From: Corythoichthys intestinalis
Lineage: Eukaryota; Chordata; Actinopteri; Syngnathiformes; Syngnathidae
Reading direction: 5' to 3'
DNA: 64,000 nt
NCBI RefSeq assembly: GCF_030265065.1
Contig: NC_080412.1
Coordinates: 47,677,001-47,741,000 of the forward strand
The position numbers were made by a program, and so were the translations under genes. The notes under the pieces were generated by a model. That model was not told the DNA's origin and searched no databases. It worked only from the letters and a program-made list of their open reading frames with translations. Below, piece after piece: positions 40,701-53,455 of the stretch (its first letter is position 1; every line of letters begins with the position of its first letter).

Positions 40701-43700
40701 ACGGGTCGAACCAGCCCTCGTTCTCCAAACCTGTACACAGAAAATATGTCGACGGCGTCGTTCTCGTCGACGATAAGGAAAATATTTGGTCGGCCGACCA
40801 TTTTTTTCGCGATGCCGACAACGAGCTAAAACGTGTCTCGAGAGACTAAAACTTAACGAGACCAATGCCAAATTTTTGTCAGACGAGACGAAAATGCGAC
40901 GTCGTTTCTAGTGCTGCGACAATTCATCGATTAACTCGAGTAATTCGATTAGAAAAAAAGATGGGAATTACATTTTGCTGCTTTGAGTATTCGTTTAATT
41001 AAAGGGGTGCTGTAACGGTTTGTTTTGAAAGTGTTTGCATTTTGATGTATTGATTTGGGTGGATACACTGCCCTCTAGTGGCAAAAGTGAATATAACTCA
41101 TTTCACCTGGCTGAATCCAGCTGCTCCCTGTTAAGAACAACATAAGCAGAGTTTTTTGTGAGCTAATGTTTTTATTTCATTCGTAATTTAGTTTATTTGT
41201 ATGTTTCGCAGTTTTTCGTGGGAATATGTGTTTGAACCACTTGTTAAGAGCATTGTAAAAAAAAAACAACTAGCTTTTAAGCTAACGGTAAGTTAGCTAA
41301 TTGTTCTTTTGTTGTACTGAGATCCTCATTTATTCATTTTCTTATACTGTCTGAGGCTCAGCTCAGGTATTTTAATTTTTTACGGTCCTTATCCGATGAC
41401 TCAATTATTCGAACCAACAATTCAATTAATCGATTCATCGAATACTAAAATAATCAATAGCTGCAGCCCTAGTCGTTTCCGTCACGTGTTCGCAATACGT
41501 GACATTGGCTTACTGTACGTGTGGTACGTCAGCCTACACCGTAGCAGTGTTTGTGTATCATTTTGATGACTTTTCATCCATTTTCAGATAAGTGCGACAG
41601 GATGGGATTGGAATAAATACTAGAAGAGTTTTATATTTTTTAAAATGTCATTACTAAAAATTAAAGAGGCATTGAAAATGTACGGTACTTGAAAAAAATG
41701 AATGACCTGTAGGAATAAAGTCTAGCTTCTCACCGTACGAAGCAAGCGCTACGTCTTCAGCGTTGATCCAGGGAAATTTCTCTTTGAGTTGCGTCGGCGA
41801 CAGAAGGCACACTTGCGCTCCGGCGGCCCTTCAAAGCACAACGTTTTTGAATATTTGCCGGACGGACTCCGGTTCGTCTTGGAGCGGCGGACCTCTGAGC
41901 CTGGTAGTTTTCCTCCATGACGTGCGCCGCCTTGTCGTCGGCCAGGAACAAGTAGCCCGCCTGGTTGAACTGCACGTCCACGGCATCCTCGTTCAGAACG
42001 GCCAAGTGCTCCTGAGGGACGGGATCGGCCTCAGTCGTAGCGGACGCCCGCGAAGGGTCTCGGCGCGCACCTACGTTGATGTTCCTCAAGAAGTGGGCGG
42101 ACGCCAAGGACAGGCCGATGTTCTCCGGCAAAGAGAACTGCTGGCGGATCCCCCCGGCCGACAACACCGTCGACGCCTGGGAGTACTAACGACGACAAAG
42201 AATTCAGAGTTGAATCGGTAAAGCGGTAGGCACGTGTTTTTTTTTTGTGTGTGTGTGTGTGATCAAAAAGTAATTCTTAGATCAATGAAATCAAATTTAG
42301 ATCGTCTTCCCATATGTTGTAGGGATAGAATTGACCCTACCATTATTAAGTGAATTATTTTCATGGTGTTCAAACTTACATTTACCCCTTTTCACTTGCT
42401 GAATGTGCCAGTCCACTTTTCCCCCTCAAACACACGTTTGGTTGGCTGATGACTTGACCCCCCCCAACCACACACACATTCACGCTCACACAGCCCTGAC
42501 ATAAATACATGTTGACAACATGAAGAAGAAGGGGGATATTAGAAGTATTTTTTTTTTCGGCCAGCAGCAGCCACTGTAAGAAATTTTTAAAAAGCGCCAA
42601 TGTTGTGGAGGTAGTAAACACACCACTAATTTTGCTACTGAAAGTCGGACCTGCATCAGAGTTGGCGTAACATTAAACTGTGTGAACTTGCCAACCTGCA
42701 AAACTCGAGCACAAAACTGCTTAGAGGGAAGTGTCCTTCTGTTTGGGTTTTGTACTGTTATCATGAATTAAACTGTGAGAAATGTGCTGGAAACTATAGA
42801 ACAAGAAAAACACTAGCACGGAGCTGCTTAGAGGGGGGTGCTGCATAACCTCATATGTTGCACACACAACTAGGGCTGTCAAAATTATCGCGTTAGCGGG
42901 CGGAAATTAATTTTTTAAATTAATCACGTTAAAATATTTGACGCAATTAGTGCACATGCCCCGCTCAAATAGATTAAAATGACAGCACAGTGCAATCCCA
43001 ACTTGTTACTTGTGTTTTTTGGAGTTAGGTCGCCCTCTGCTGGCGCTTGGATGAGACTGATTTTATGGGCTTCAGCACCCATGAGCATTGTGTAATTATT
43101 GACATCAACAATGGCGGGCTACTAGTTTATTCTTTGATTGAAAATTTTAGAAATTTTATTAAAACAAAAACATTAAGAGGGGTTTTAATATAAAATTTCT
43201 ATAACTTGTACTAACATTTGTCTTTTAAGAACTACAAGTCTTTCTATCCATGGATTGCTTTAACAAAATGTCAATGATGTTAATGCCATCTTGTTGTTTT
43301 AATAAACAAATACAGTACTTGTGTGCCGTATGTTGAATGTATATATCCGTCTTGTGTCTTATCTTTCCATTCCAACAATAATTTACAGAAAAATATGGCA
43401 TATTTTAGAGATGGTTTGAATTGCGATTAATTACGATTCATTAATTTTTTAGGCTGTAATCAACTCGATTAAAAATTTCAATCGTTTGACAGCCCTACTA
43501 TAAAAAATTGGATGCTGCAAGCTACCCACACTAGCGTTGCGATCGACTGGTCGATCGTGACCGACGTAATGATCGCCGCTGATTTAGCATATCAATGAAT
43601 TAGGTTCATATTTGTGAGAAATACAGCCCTGACCCTCGTTCACCCAGTCTGTTTGGTCTTATGAATGTCCCAGCCCAAGCAAAAAGTGTACATGCAGGTT

Positions 43701-44456
43701 ATGCCTTTATATAGTAGTTCATTTCCACCAATTTGCCAGTACTAGCTTTGTCTAAAATGAAGCACTGAAATTTTGAAATACACCCTTGACCTTATAGCGG
43801 ATGTTTGTTAATGGCTTTCCATTGTTGGTAAAAATGTATATTACAACACCCAGACATAAACATATTACCCCCATGCTGTCATCCAGTTCATTTTGGAATT
43901 GATTTCAAACTTTGTTTTTAATTCTATTAATAGCCTGGCTCCTTCTTATTTGTCGGAGGTGCAGTGGGGTGATGGATCTTTTGCAATCAATACATGAACA
44001 CTTACCGTCGTGTCCTTCTCTACCACGACGACTTTGAGCCCGCCCCGGATCCCCTCCTTCTTCTTGAGCCAGTAAGCGACGGACCAGCCTACCACGCCGC
44101 CCCCCACGATCACAATGTCGGTCCTCTCGGGTGGCAGGTCGGGGTTGATGTCCAACGGGCTCCAGGTGCTGCCCGGGAGCGCGTCGGTCAGCTTCTTTCT
44201 CGAGTCGCTCAGCTTGGCCTCCAGATCTCCGGGAGAACATGGTTTTAGCAACAACAACAACAAAACATAGACTTTCCGTAGACTCCGCACAATCCCTTGC
44301 ACTTTGCCGGGGTCCGCTACCTTTAAAAAAGTCGTTCCGCAGCGGCGTCGCCACCATCAGACCTCGGCGTGAAGGTCGGAAGCCACGCGACCGCCGGAGC
44401 TCCGGCAGAATCCCGAGGTGGCGCACATTTGCACGCAAGCTTCGCCACGTTGCCAT
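37711..44456 (-). CDS. FOXRED1: FAD-dependent oxidoreductase domain-containing protein 1 (complex I assembly)
   Basis: FOXRED1 is a mitochondrial FAD-dependent oxidoreductase-like protein needed to assemble respiratory complex I. Exons (minus): 44456-44321, 44226-44006, 42185-42075, 42011-41893, 41828-41734, 40730-40629, 40552-40476, 40342-40182, 40099-39970, 38150-38046, 37965-37711. They give 1512 bp, or 503 aa (human 486), with all splice phases matching. The N terminus ([20 protein letters not shown]) is Arg-rich and targeting-like. [20 protein letters not shown] is the GxGxxG FAD-binding fold. Further conserved blocks are [83 protein letters not shown], and [20 protein letters not shown] near the C terminus. 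TTTATT at 37309-37314 is a possible poly(A) signal. Introns 2, 5 and 9 hold transposons. Exon 8 has a G-run beside its donor. Confidence 0.97.
38190..39770 (+). mobile_element. L2-like LINE 3' part, split by a MITE
   Basis: The plus strand carries the C-terminal reverse transcriptase region: [60 protein letters not shown], then [17 protein letters not shown] in another frame, [18 protein letters not shown], and a 3' end TTGAATTGCCTTGTGTTGAA with ATAAATAAA. It is 5'-truncated with frame breaks. A MITE (39081-39684) interrupts its 3' region. It lies in FOXRED1 intron 9, antisense to the gene. Confidence 0.9.
39081..39684. mobile_element. MITE (TAGGGCTGTCAAA family) nested in the L2 copy
   Basis: The ends TAGGGCTGTCAAA and TTTGACAGCCCTA carry a perfect 8-bp duplication ATTTTAAT (39073-39080 and 39685-39692). 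This copy proves the hAT-type target for the whole family. Confidence 0.95.
40153..40179. repeat. 27-base C run (G run on the FOXRED1 strand)
   Basis: An unbroken C27 begins at intron position +3 after the exon 8 donor, because exon 8 ends at 40182 and the GT occupies 40181-40180. Confidence 0.97.
40909..41471. mobile_element. Non-autonomous hAT (TAGTGCTGCGAC family), 563 bp
   Basis: The ends TAGTGCTGCGACAATTCATC and ...AATAGCTGCAGCCCTA carry the perfect 8-bp duplication GTCGTTTC (40901-40908 and 41472-41479). It lies in FOXRED1 intron 5. Confidence 0.93.
42871..43497. mobile_element. MITE (TAGGGCTGTCAAA family), 627 bp
   Basis: Inverted ends as in the 39081 and 6667 copies. The flanks CACACAAC and CTATAAAA are no longer alike. 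It lies in FOXRED1 intron 2. Confidence 0.88.
43590..43730. repeat. Dispersed repeat shared with 18905-19050 (inverted)
   Basis: AAAAAGTGTACATGCAGGTTAT and GAAATACAGCCCTGACC occur here and, on the opposite strand, in NOP16 intron 1 (near 18940-19030). The family was not identified. Confidence 0.65.
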
Positions 44457-45659
44457 CGCTTCGCTCGGTCGCTAAGCTCCTTGACTGGAGTGAATGTTAT
44501 CCAAACATTGTTTCTCGCGGTGGAAACAAAATTTGACAGCGGTGAAGAAAATGTGCAGAGATGGCCGAGCAGGCAGCCTTCCCTAAAATCAAAACAAAAT
44601 AAAAGCATCATTTTGCTATCGATCCGCGTTTCGGTCAATAGTTCCTCTTTTGTAAAAACAAATCAACTTTACAGCACCTCAAGAAAAAACTGAAAATAAA
44701 AGTAGTGAACCATCTATTTGAAAATGTTCCACTCGTTTAGAAGTACAAAATACTTTGAAAAAGTGTTACGGAAGTGTGCTTAGTGCTATCGACGGCTTCA
44801 CATTGGTGTAAGAGCGTGTGACGTGACCACAGTTGCCCAATGACAAGCGACGGATGCGCCCAAACAGACAAAAAGCATGAAACCCTGTGGGGAGGAAAAA
44901 GCAAATTAAAACATGAAAAATGACAACCAAAGGAAAGTCTTTTTATTTTTTTATCAATTTTGCTTTTGAAGAGCGAGAGCTTACTATTTAAACCAGTTTC
45001 CAATTCAACAAAAGTGTTGAAACCGTTTGAAAATACTGTTTGTATTGAATCGGAACATGCACATTAGTGAAGAGAATGCCACCGGCCGCTAGGGGTCAGG
45101 GCCGTTCCATAGTAATGTTATTCCTCCTAATAGTGGGAGAGTTAGTAGTTGTATGAGACATTTATGCTGTTGTGTCGTGATATTTGTGCTCTGCACATAT
45201 TTCTCTAACTGTACTTTCTTTTAGTGTCTGTTAAGATAATCATTAAAGGGTTATTAAATATTTGCTTTTGCTAATGAATGCCTACAATCAAGTTTAAGTG
45301 TTGACGATTGATTGCTAGAATAGGATGCTTCATGAAACTGCCTCGTCACTACGACCCGTTCAAACCGGCCTAGGTTCCACAGGTCAACTTCTAGGACAAG
45401 ACACAGACATTAAGAAACTAGACTGTCTGGGACATTTAAGAAATCATATTGTTGCATTTTATTATTTGCCAAACGCCAATGCTTCATGAAATGTTTTAGC
45501 ACATATGTATAGAATTCCACCTACATGCACACACATAGCCCAAAAAATACAAGGGGTGTCGCCAGCTCGCTTCCCCTTCCCTTTTAGGGCAAGACACCCA
45601 TCTGTTGCTAGGGCCAACCCCCAAATAAAAAAATAGGGCGCGGGAGGTTTAGTCTAGAG
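44457..45659. other. FOXRED1 upstream region, no gene recognised
   Basis: The first 150 bp are moderately CpG-rich and should contain the FOXRED1 promoter. Near 45065-45100, GTGAAGAGAATGCCACCGGC repeats a word found at 10055-10080, a trace of a dispersed repeat. Nothing else is recognisable. Confidence 0.45.
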
Positions 45660-45893
45660 CAGTGGTCTCAAACCGGTCCTCAAAGGGCCGCAGTGGGTAC
45701 TGGATTTCATTCCAACCAAACGAGAACAATCCCTTTTCACCAATCTGGTGTCTAACAAGTGTAATCAGTTAATTGCAGTCAGGTGCTGCTTACTTTAGCA
45801 GAAACCTCATTGGTTGAACTGTCTGTTTTGGATCTGTTGGAACAAAGACCAGGACCCACTGCGGCCCTTTGTGGAATCGGTTTGAGACCCCTG
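45660..45893. mobile_element. MITE (CAGTGGTCTCAAACCGG / CAGGGGTGGGC family), 234 bp
   Basis: The ends CAGTGGTCTCAAACCGG and CCGGTTTGAGACCCCTG-like are inverted, with a perfect 8-bp duplication GTCTAGAG (45652-45659 and 45894-45901). Its interior matches the 53223-53455 copy. Confidence 0.93.
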
Positions 45894-45953
45894 GTCTAGA
45901 GCGTTTTTGGTGACTGCATAGTGTCATTCCGGATTCCACTGCTTAGGCCCTCC

Positions 45954-46430
45954 CGCTCTCCTTGCGCAAGTTCACAAAAACTGAGTGCCTTCTCTCCTTA
46001 TTTTGGGTAATAATATTATAAATGTCTACCTAAGGGTTATTGTTTGAACTTGACATTTAATTGGTCCTTTGAGCCAGAGTGCGAAATACCTGGAGTTTCC
46101 AGAGGCGGAGGGGACCTCCGGTCAAGACTGTGCACGGCCTCGCTTTGCGAGGTACTGGCTTCACCTCCGCATCTGGGTGTGAAGGGTTGACAGAAAGCCA
46201 AAGGACTGAAGGCATCTCAAGTTCGGAAATTTTACTCACCCAAGTGTGCGAGATACTCTCTGTGTGATTGACTTTCTTTAAGGCACGCGGTGTGCCCGGT
46301 AATGGTAATAGATGCACCTTTTTGGCTTTTGAAGCTCTCCTTGCGCAAGTTCACAAAAACTGAGTGCCTTCTCTCATTATGGGTAATATTATAAATGTCT
46401 GCCTAAGGATTATTGTTTGAACTTGACAGT
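45954..46430. repeat. ~100-bp direct repeats 380 bp apart
   Basis: CTCTCCTTGCGCAAGTTCAC ... ATTGTTTGAACTTGACA is present at about 45957-46053 and again at about 46336-46428, nearly identical. The wider block up to the AATAAA-containing end near 46620 may be an old LTR-like fossil with a duplicated inner segment. No protein. Confidence 0.7.
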
Positions 46431-46639
46431 GTCGATGATGTGTATCTTGTTGTATTTTGGGTTATATATGTACTGAGATATACATGTTATCAGTCTTGTT
46501 AGTGCTTGTCGTTCTGTTTTCTTTTATTCACTTATGTTAGTATGCTGTGGCTAAGTAGCCATGTTTCTTGTTCTTAAGGGTTCCCTCATCTTTGTCAATA
46601 AATGAGAATTGTAAATTGATATTGAGGGGTATTTCTTCC

Positions 46640-49600
46640 AATTAGTAGCTGCCATGTGAAAGTACTCTTTTAACTTTTGCATCTCCGCGGCCCGTGGTAG
46701 ACTTCATTAAAAAAGATGACGATCCAATGAGTAACGGAACACTTAGAGTATTCAGGGCTACGGAACATGAATCTCCGTCGAGGGAGGAAAATTGTATCTT
46801 TCCCGGTTCGCCGCCGGCTGCCCGTTCGTGAAAATGAAAGCGCATCTGCTTTGTAAAAAATATCATTTCACGCCCAACAGAGCGCAACGTGGAACGATTG
46901 GTTCCCCTGAAATGACAAATCAGCTGTTCTATTTGCTTCCCTGGAATATTTCAAAAAGAATGACTGGAGACTTAGAACAACTTCATAGAGTCACAGTTTA
47001 TGGACAATGAACGCGCTGAATACAAAAGAGTAAAGGTTATCCAGGTATGAGGCGCCAGGGAGCAGTATTGAGCCACACAACGCAGATAAGAAATTTATAG
47101 AATTTAGAGATCCGTGAGTCCAATATTTTTTTTCAAAGCAATTCTATCCAAATTTGTATTGAAACCAAATAAAAACAAAATAGAAAAATATCAGGTGAAA
47201 CCACTTTTTTTCCGTTTTGAACTGAAAATACTTATAAAGGATGGATGTGATTTCAAACGAATGATTCGGATGGACTTTTGAAAATCCAACAAGCTCATAT
47301 TTGATTCGGATTTCCCATAAAATGGGACCGCCGCTCCCAGTCCAAATGAATCGGACGTGTCTCGCCGTCAATGAGACAGGCCAATAGCTTTTGGCGTTCT
47401 GGTCCATTTGTGCCATATTTGCCGCCGTCCTATCCGAAAAGACGAGTGTTCGGACCACCGGCGAATTGGCGCACAGAAGCGCTTTCGTGACCGATGCTAA
47501 ACCGGGGAGCTCATTAGCTTTGCGCAATGAAGAGGTTGGATTTAAAACTCGGCGGATAAGCCCCGGCTTGCCGGTCGGCCGACCTGATAGAAGGCTCACT
47601 AGCGAGTAGAGTTCACCTTACTTTGGTTCTTGTTGTACGGTAAAGCGGGCGTATAGATGGCGGATCGGTTTACAGCAATTGACCCCAGAAGCCCGCGTCC
47701 ATCTTTCGGCCTAAATGAGAAAAGGAGCGTCTGTCTCGTTAATCACGCAAAGGTCAAGACAGCTTACTCATTTGATTGATAGACACACTTTGTTTTTTTT
47801 ATTTTTATTTATAGGTTCATCCACGCCCGCAGCAGAGCAGATGAGGCCCACAAACAGGCCCAATACGTACGTCGTACAAAAAAAAAACTGCTACTTTGCA
47901 CGTGACTACATGCATTCAGAATCAAATAAGGGGAAAATCAACAATTTTCATGAATAAGGCCATCAAATACAAGTTCAATACAACCTCCATTATAATTCAA
48001 TGAAAAAAAAAAAACAATATAAGAGCCCAGATAGTGCAAAATTACGACAAGAATACAAAATATGATCAATTTGATTTTGGTCTCAAATCCTAATCATGCC
48101 AGTAACTTGTATCATATGATCTTTTTTTTTTTTTTTTTTAAATTAAAGACGGCTCATTTGTGTTACTTGCAATGAAAGTAGACCGAGGTGAAAGCAAGCT
48201 GGTTTGAATTTCTCATTGAACTAACGGTACACCTTCAAACTTCTTCTGCTTCCCATTCAACCAGTTGAACTTGTTGGGCCGGGTTTCCCCTATATATAAG
48301 CGATTGTGGTGCACTGCCACGCCTTGCAAATGAGACGGTTTTATTTTTTTTTAAATTATTTTTAAAGCCATTTCAAACTAGCAGCAGCCGAGTGTGAACA
48401 GTTCAGCAGCAACCTATTCATTGTGTACTGTAATGTCTGTAACTAAGCGCGACCCTCTTAAGAGATGATCGGACTGGGGAGCTGTGACACGGGGGGAAGC
48501 GACTAGGAAGAATGGGAGAACGGGTGAGATTGCGAAAGGTAGCGGACGCATGTCGCGGCAGCACGGTTATTTTGTTTCTTTATTATTGTTAATACAATAA
48601 AGTGGGTAAGCCAATACAGACTCCTCTCCTTCTTCCACATATCTGGGGCATGACAGTAGTTTGGGTCGGACTTTTCGGAGAAAGTGAGCGGTGGAATTTT
48701 TGCCGAGAGGTGGGGCCCAGAGCGCCGCCGCACTAACTTGGACAACGAGGGGCAGGGGTACTTACAGTATATCTGTGCTATCAGGCTGTTACGGACAACG
48801 GATATACGCAATCACGGCTGACGAAACTTTGATAAATTCGCTTTTTTTCAAGTTTCGCGAGCTCTAGACCACTCCAGAAATGACTCTCAAACATCTCCTT
48901 GCTAAGTTAATGGTACCAGAATGTGCGTTTGTGTGTTCACGAAAAACAACAAAAAAACTATTCACCTTCTCACCGAAACTAGTGAAAGTATTACAGTAGA
49001 ATTTCCCCCCTATTCCTTGAAATAGGTCCGTTAACAGAAGGACTATTATTGTTGTGGTAATGCAGTACGTATTAGGGCCAAATGAAAGGAAAAAGAAGGA
49101 CTATGAGGATAGGTGGGGTCTGCAACCTGTGGCTGTAGAATGAATTTGAAAATGGGAAAAAGATGGGGAAGGGAAATATCTTTTTTGTTTTAATATGGTT
49201 TCTGTAGGAGGACAAACATGACACAAACATTCTTTCGCTTCATTAATATTGTAATGAACTTTAACTTAAGGTGGAAGTGTATGGCAGAATAGTCATGTGA
49301 TGTGTCATTCTCTCTGGGATCCACTACAGGGAAAATAAACAAGGCTAATTATGTATTTGTAGCCAACTTAGTCATTTTGATAGTAGGTCAATAACGATAC
49401 ATACAGCCGGCGTTGCTTTCATTACAAGGCTTATACATGGCTTTAAATTTTTTGCGGCTCCAGACATACTGTATCAGTTTGTTTGTTTGTTTTTTTTTGT
49501 CAAATATGGCCCTTTCAACATTTTGGGTTGCCAACCCCTGGGTCACTACGAGATGTAAGTCGTACAATTGCTACGAGAAAAAAAGTCGTATTATTGCGTA

Positions 49601-52070
49601 GGGTAAAGTAGCTGTAATCAGTTACGCATTTTACGTACATGTACCGTAGCTGAGAGCAACAACATTAGCCTGGCTAATGAAATATTTCAAATAGATCTTT
49701 GTTATGGTTCTCCTTGGGGAAAAAAACATGTTTGCCATGGCACGACATGGTGAGGCTGTCTGACTCCGATGCGGCCCACCACCACACTTTCAAAAAATCC
49801 TAAGGAAAACCCTGATGGGAAATCAATAAGTGGCGTTTCATCGGCGGCCGACTTTTGCCCAAAGGAAGTCGGAAAAATGGCCTCGGACTTATTCGTTGGA
49901 AAAGAAAAAAAATGCAAGCTCACCCGGTGACGATTGAAGTCGTTGGTTTTCGGCAATTTGCCATTTCGTGTTCATCGGACACACACACTCGACATTCATT
50001 TAAAGGAGAACGGTATGGCGCTCGTGAGGCATTAAACCTTACTGCGGTTAGCAGACCTTTCTGCGGGAGAGAGACGTTTTGTCGGGGAAATGAGTTAGGA
50101 TGACATCATCCGAGCAAAAAAGCGGCATCAAATGTGTCTGATTCGGTTTGGGTTTACACGTGTCCTTGCGGGGCAATCGGCTTCCTTTAGTCACTAGTGT
50201 CACGCCCTCACTCACTGCTCAAACTGCTTTTATCTGAGTTTCTTTCTTATCCACTTTGGTGCATTTGTTGTTTGCACATCCTGCCCTTATCGTTTGCCAT
50301 TTATTGACAGTGTTTCATTTCTTCATCACATAGTAATTAGCTTGTACTTCCCCCCCCCCCCACTTTATGTTTCCTGCATTTAGGTTGATTCCTGCCCACA
50401 CGTCATATCTGCCTGTGTTTTGTGACGACACCGAACCTGGGAAATTCCTGCCAAGTCAGAAAAGTGTCCATTTGGGCCGGCAGGTCTTACCATGCCTTCG
50501 CGCGGTGCCGTAATGATGTTAAATGCCACTTGTCGAGTTGCTAATTGCACGTCAAGTTGTATTTTCTGCTGGAGAACTGGGATTTTAAAATGATACCCGA
50601 GTTTCAAGATGGTACTTTTCAAAATGGCGGAGTGCGAACAAGAAGTTCCCAACCTGATTGCAAATGAAATTAGGAACCATTTAGCGGAAAGGAACGATAG
50701 GGTTTGATTTGATCGACACCGCCGGCATGAAATTTTTGAATTGGCATTTAAATGCAAAACTTTAAGTCTCAAATTTTTCTGAGGCCTGCCTGCAGAATTT
50801 CCAAGGTAAGGAATGATGGGAGTCATATGGAATTGAGGAGCTAGCTCATCACTTTCCGCAGCGCTCGAGACGGTCCGTCCAGTGAAGTTTATTTCCTCAC
50901 CGATGAGTTCTGAGGAAAGCCGAGGAGTCGTCATCGTGATGTTCGGTCGGGCAGGGAGCGTGTCGTTTACCCGGGGGAGTCCTCCGCCTCAGAATTGGCT
51001 CCTATTCAAACAAGTGCTGCCGACAAGTCTCGTTGGCCACGTCGCCAATAGAGAACGTACGCCTTCGGGGTCTAATGAGACCAGAATGAGACTGAAATCA
51101 TGTTTGGCGTGACACAGCGGGCACGCACGCGTCGATCGCTTCTTTTTCTTCAACGTTTTAATGCGATTTTCGGCATCCGTCTGATGGAGAGGCGTTGCCG
51201 TGAAATGTCACCTCGGTCTGAAAGAAAAGTCGAAAAGAGGCGAGAAACTCTTCGCTCGGCTCGCTCGACGTTTAATAAAAAGGAAGGCGTCGGAAAGGTC
51301 AACCCGGCGAGGCGATGAGGGACGACGTGACACTTTAATGAGACTTTTTTTTTTCCCCTTTCATAATAGAATACGGAGCATCTGCAAAAATCTCATTTGA
51401 TGCTCTGTTTAACCGCCCGCCTGGCGCTGAAAATGGAAGCCCATCTTTCCACATGTCAGTGTTTGCAAAAGGGGCGCCAACATGATAGAAAGTGACTTAA
51501 GATTGAAACTCGTAACTCAATTTACTCGTGTGTCAAATCCATTTCTTCAATTGTAAATCAATTGAAATGCCTTCTGCTTTTACATTTTCCAAATGGTTGC
51601 CTGGAAACAAAATGGTCGACTTCTTTTTGGATGTTACTGTCGTTTTCCTTTTTGACTTTCGCAGGAATCCTGGAATGTCCTCACAGGCACCATTCTCCAG
51701 TGTGAGCCTTGTAGAAGAGCCAAGAGCAAATCTAATCGCCACCATTTCCGCCCAAATCGGCCGTGCGTGGAGGCTCAGGTTTCGTCATATCCTGGAAAGG
51801 ATAATCGCGTTAGGAGACACAAATGGGAGATGTGAGGGAAAGAGGGGAATCCTTCTTCGTTCTATTTAGAAGCGTAGCTCATTGTCAGTTAACCCTTTCA
51901 TCCTTGAATTATTTGACTTTTTTTTCTTTAAAATCCTTACATCCATGCAAATATTGACATCCAATTCATTTTGACTGGAATTTTAAAAATCATTTTCTAT
52001 TTGTGCACAAACGGCAGGCACTCATTTCCTCCATTCAAAGCACGCAGCGTTATTTAGCGACTTTGTTTGC
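46640..52070. other. Long stretch without an assignable gene
   Basis: There are no homologous exons or bounded transposons that I can name. Composition is mixed, with moderately GC-rich patches (47330-47620, 49840-50100, 50850-51320) that might hold conserved non-coding elements or exons of an unknown gene. One splice-like island is 47815-47869 (ATAG acceptor, GTACGT donor), in frame FIHARSRADEAHKQAQY; this is too short to call. Confidence 0.4.
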
Positions 52071-52223
52071 CGCTGAAAGAATCTGACCTTTTAGCCAGAC
52101 TGCCGGAATCGCACCAGCCGGACCCCCGCTGGCGCAGCTCCGACGACCCGGGCCGGCGGGATACCGACATCCCGGCCAAAAGGCAAAAGTACGCGCGTTC
52201 ACCTTAGTCTTCACCCTTTGTAC

Positions 52224-52649
52224 TGAAGTCAGTATACATCTCGCCTAATGCAATCTTCTGATATGCTTGCAAGCATGACCAGTTGTTGTTCACTGAAACT
52301 GCTGATAGTTAGTTTTGCCTCAGATAATCATGGACTTTAACTGCCAACAATAATCATGGAGTTTTGACCGCCAACCAGCAAGGCTCATGACCTATTTTGT
52401 AAGATGAGTTAATCACCAAACAGACACACCTCCTTTTAAGTACAGCATATAAGCAACGCCGAGCTCTCTGTTCGGCGTGCATTTCTCTACACAGCTTTGT
52501 TCTGTCATTGAATGCACCCAGAAATTTCTGAAATTAAAACTGTGCAGTAATGATCTCTTGCCTCCAGTCTTTTACTTTGCAATCCAGTCTAGCCGTCTCA
52601 CCTGAATTGAAAACGAACACGCGGAGGACTTGAAAGACTGCCTCCAACA
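52224..52649 (+). mobile_element. Solo LTR, retrovirus-like fossil, 426 bp
   Basis: It starts TGAAGTCAG and ends CCTCCAACA, and GTAC flanks both sides (52220-52223 and 52650-52653). A TATA-like CATATAAGC lies at about 52447 and an ATTAAA signal near 52532, in the order expected for a promoter-bearing LTR. No internal region is present. TG...CA plus a 4-bp duplication fits an endogenous-retrovirus-type solo LTR. Confidence 0.75.
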
Positions 52650-53222
52650 GTACTGACTCCATTTTTGAAAGGTTTAAAGAAGGCTCATCGAAAACAAGTT
52701 GACAATTTGTTCAGCTCGACGGCAAGGCGAAACAGACTCAGGAAAGGAGGCAGACTCGCTCCAAGGTCACCATATCACACGTCAACAAAAGGTTCCCGAG
52801 AAAAATGACCACGATTAGTTAAGCATTCAGTCTTTTGAAGGCTCTCGCGGGGCAGGAAGAAGGGTGTGTTTAGGATTATTGTCTGTTTGTGGATTGGACA
52901 GGACGATTCGGGAGGTACTGTTGTCCGGGCAACGAGAGTTGTGGATTTTGCCACCTCAGCGTCAAAGGGGCTCTCGGAGTCTTGTCAGTCGTGTTATCAG
53001 TTGGATATTGGGTGTTCTCTGGTGTTCCTTATGTTAGGACAGAGAGACTGGACTGTCCGGGAGAACTGATTGCAGGAGTTGGTCGTGCAGACGTGGGCTT
53101 GTCAACGTCTATCTTGCTCTGTCAGTTGCATGACACACACGTTGGGCTTCCGTGATAAGAAGGCGCCACGAATCCCTTTATGCCCTATATTCTGCTTGTT
53201 TTCCTTAAACTATGGTATAAGG

Positions 53223-53455
53223 CAGGGGTGGGCAAACTATTCCACAAAGGGCCGCAGTGGGTGCGGGTTTTTGTTCATACCCATCATGAGGACAGCCTTT
53301 CACCAATCCGGTTTCTTACAAGTGCAATCAGTAGATTGCAGTCAGGTGCTTCTATTGTCCACTGATACCTCATTGGCTAAACTGTCTGTGCTGAATAAGT
53401 TGGAACAAAGACCAGGACCCACTGCGGCCCTCGAGGACCGGTTTGCCCACCCCTG
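53223..53455. mobile_element. MITE (CAGGGGTGGGC family), 233 bp
   Basis: The ends CAGGGGTGGGCAAAC and ...GTTTGCCCACCCCTG are perfect inverted repeats, with an 8-bp duplication GTATAAGG (53215-53222 and 53456-53463). It is inserted in the LTR-like block. Confidence 0.96.

Noticed and set aside
40386-40871. 161-aa ORF on the minus strand
   Set aside because: It contains FOXRED1 exon 7 and reads in other frames over exon 6 and introns. The spliced model explains the real coding parts.
43905-44456. 183-aa minus ORF as a single-exon gene
   Set aside because: Only its first 45 codons are FOXRED1 exon 1. The rest reads intron 1 and exon 2 in a wrong frame.
47815-47869. Short splice-bounded open stretch (FIHARSRADEAHKQAQY)
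   Set aside because: Seventeen codons with AG and GT borders arise easily by chance, and no neighbouring exon supports it.
50380-50934. 184-aa minus-strand ORF
   Set aside because: No domain, no repeat of the frame elsewhere, and ordinary amino-acid mix. Length alone does not support a gene in a 17-kb empty region.
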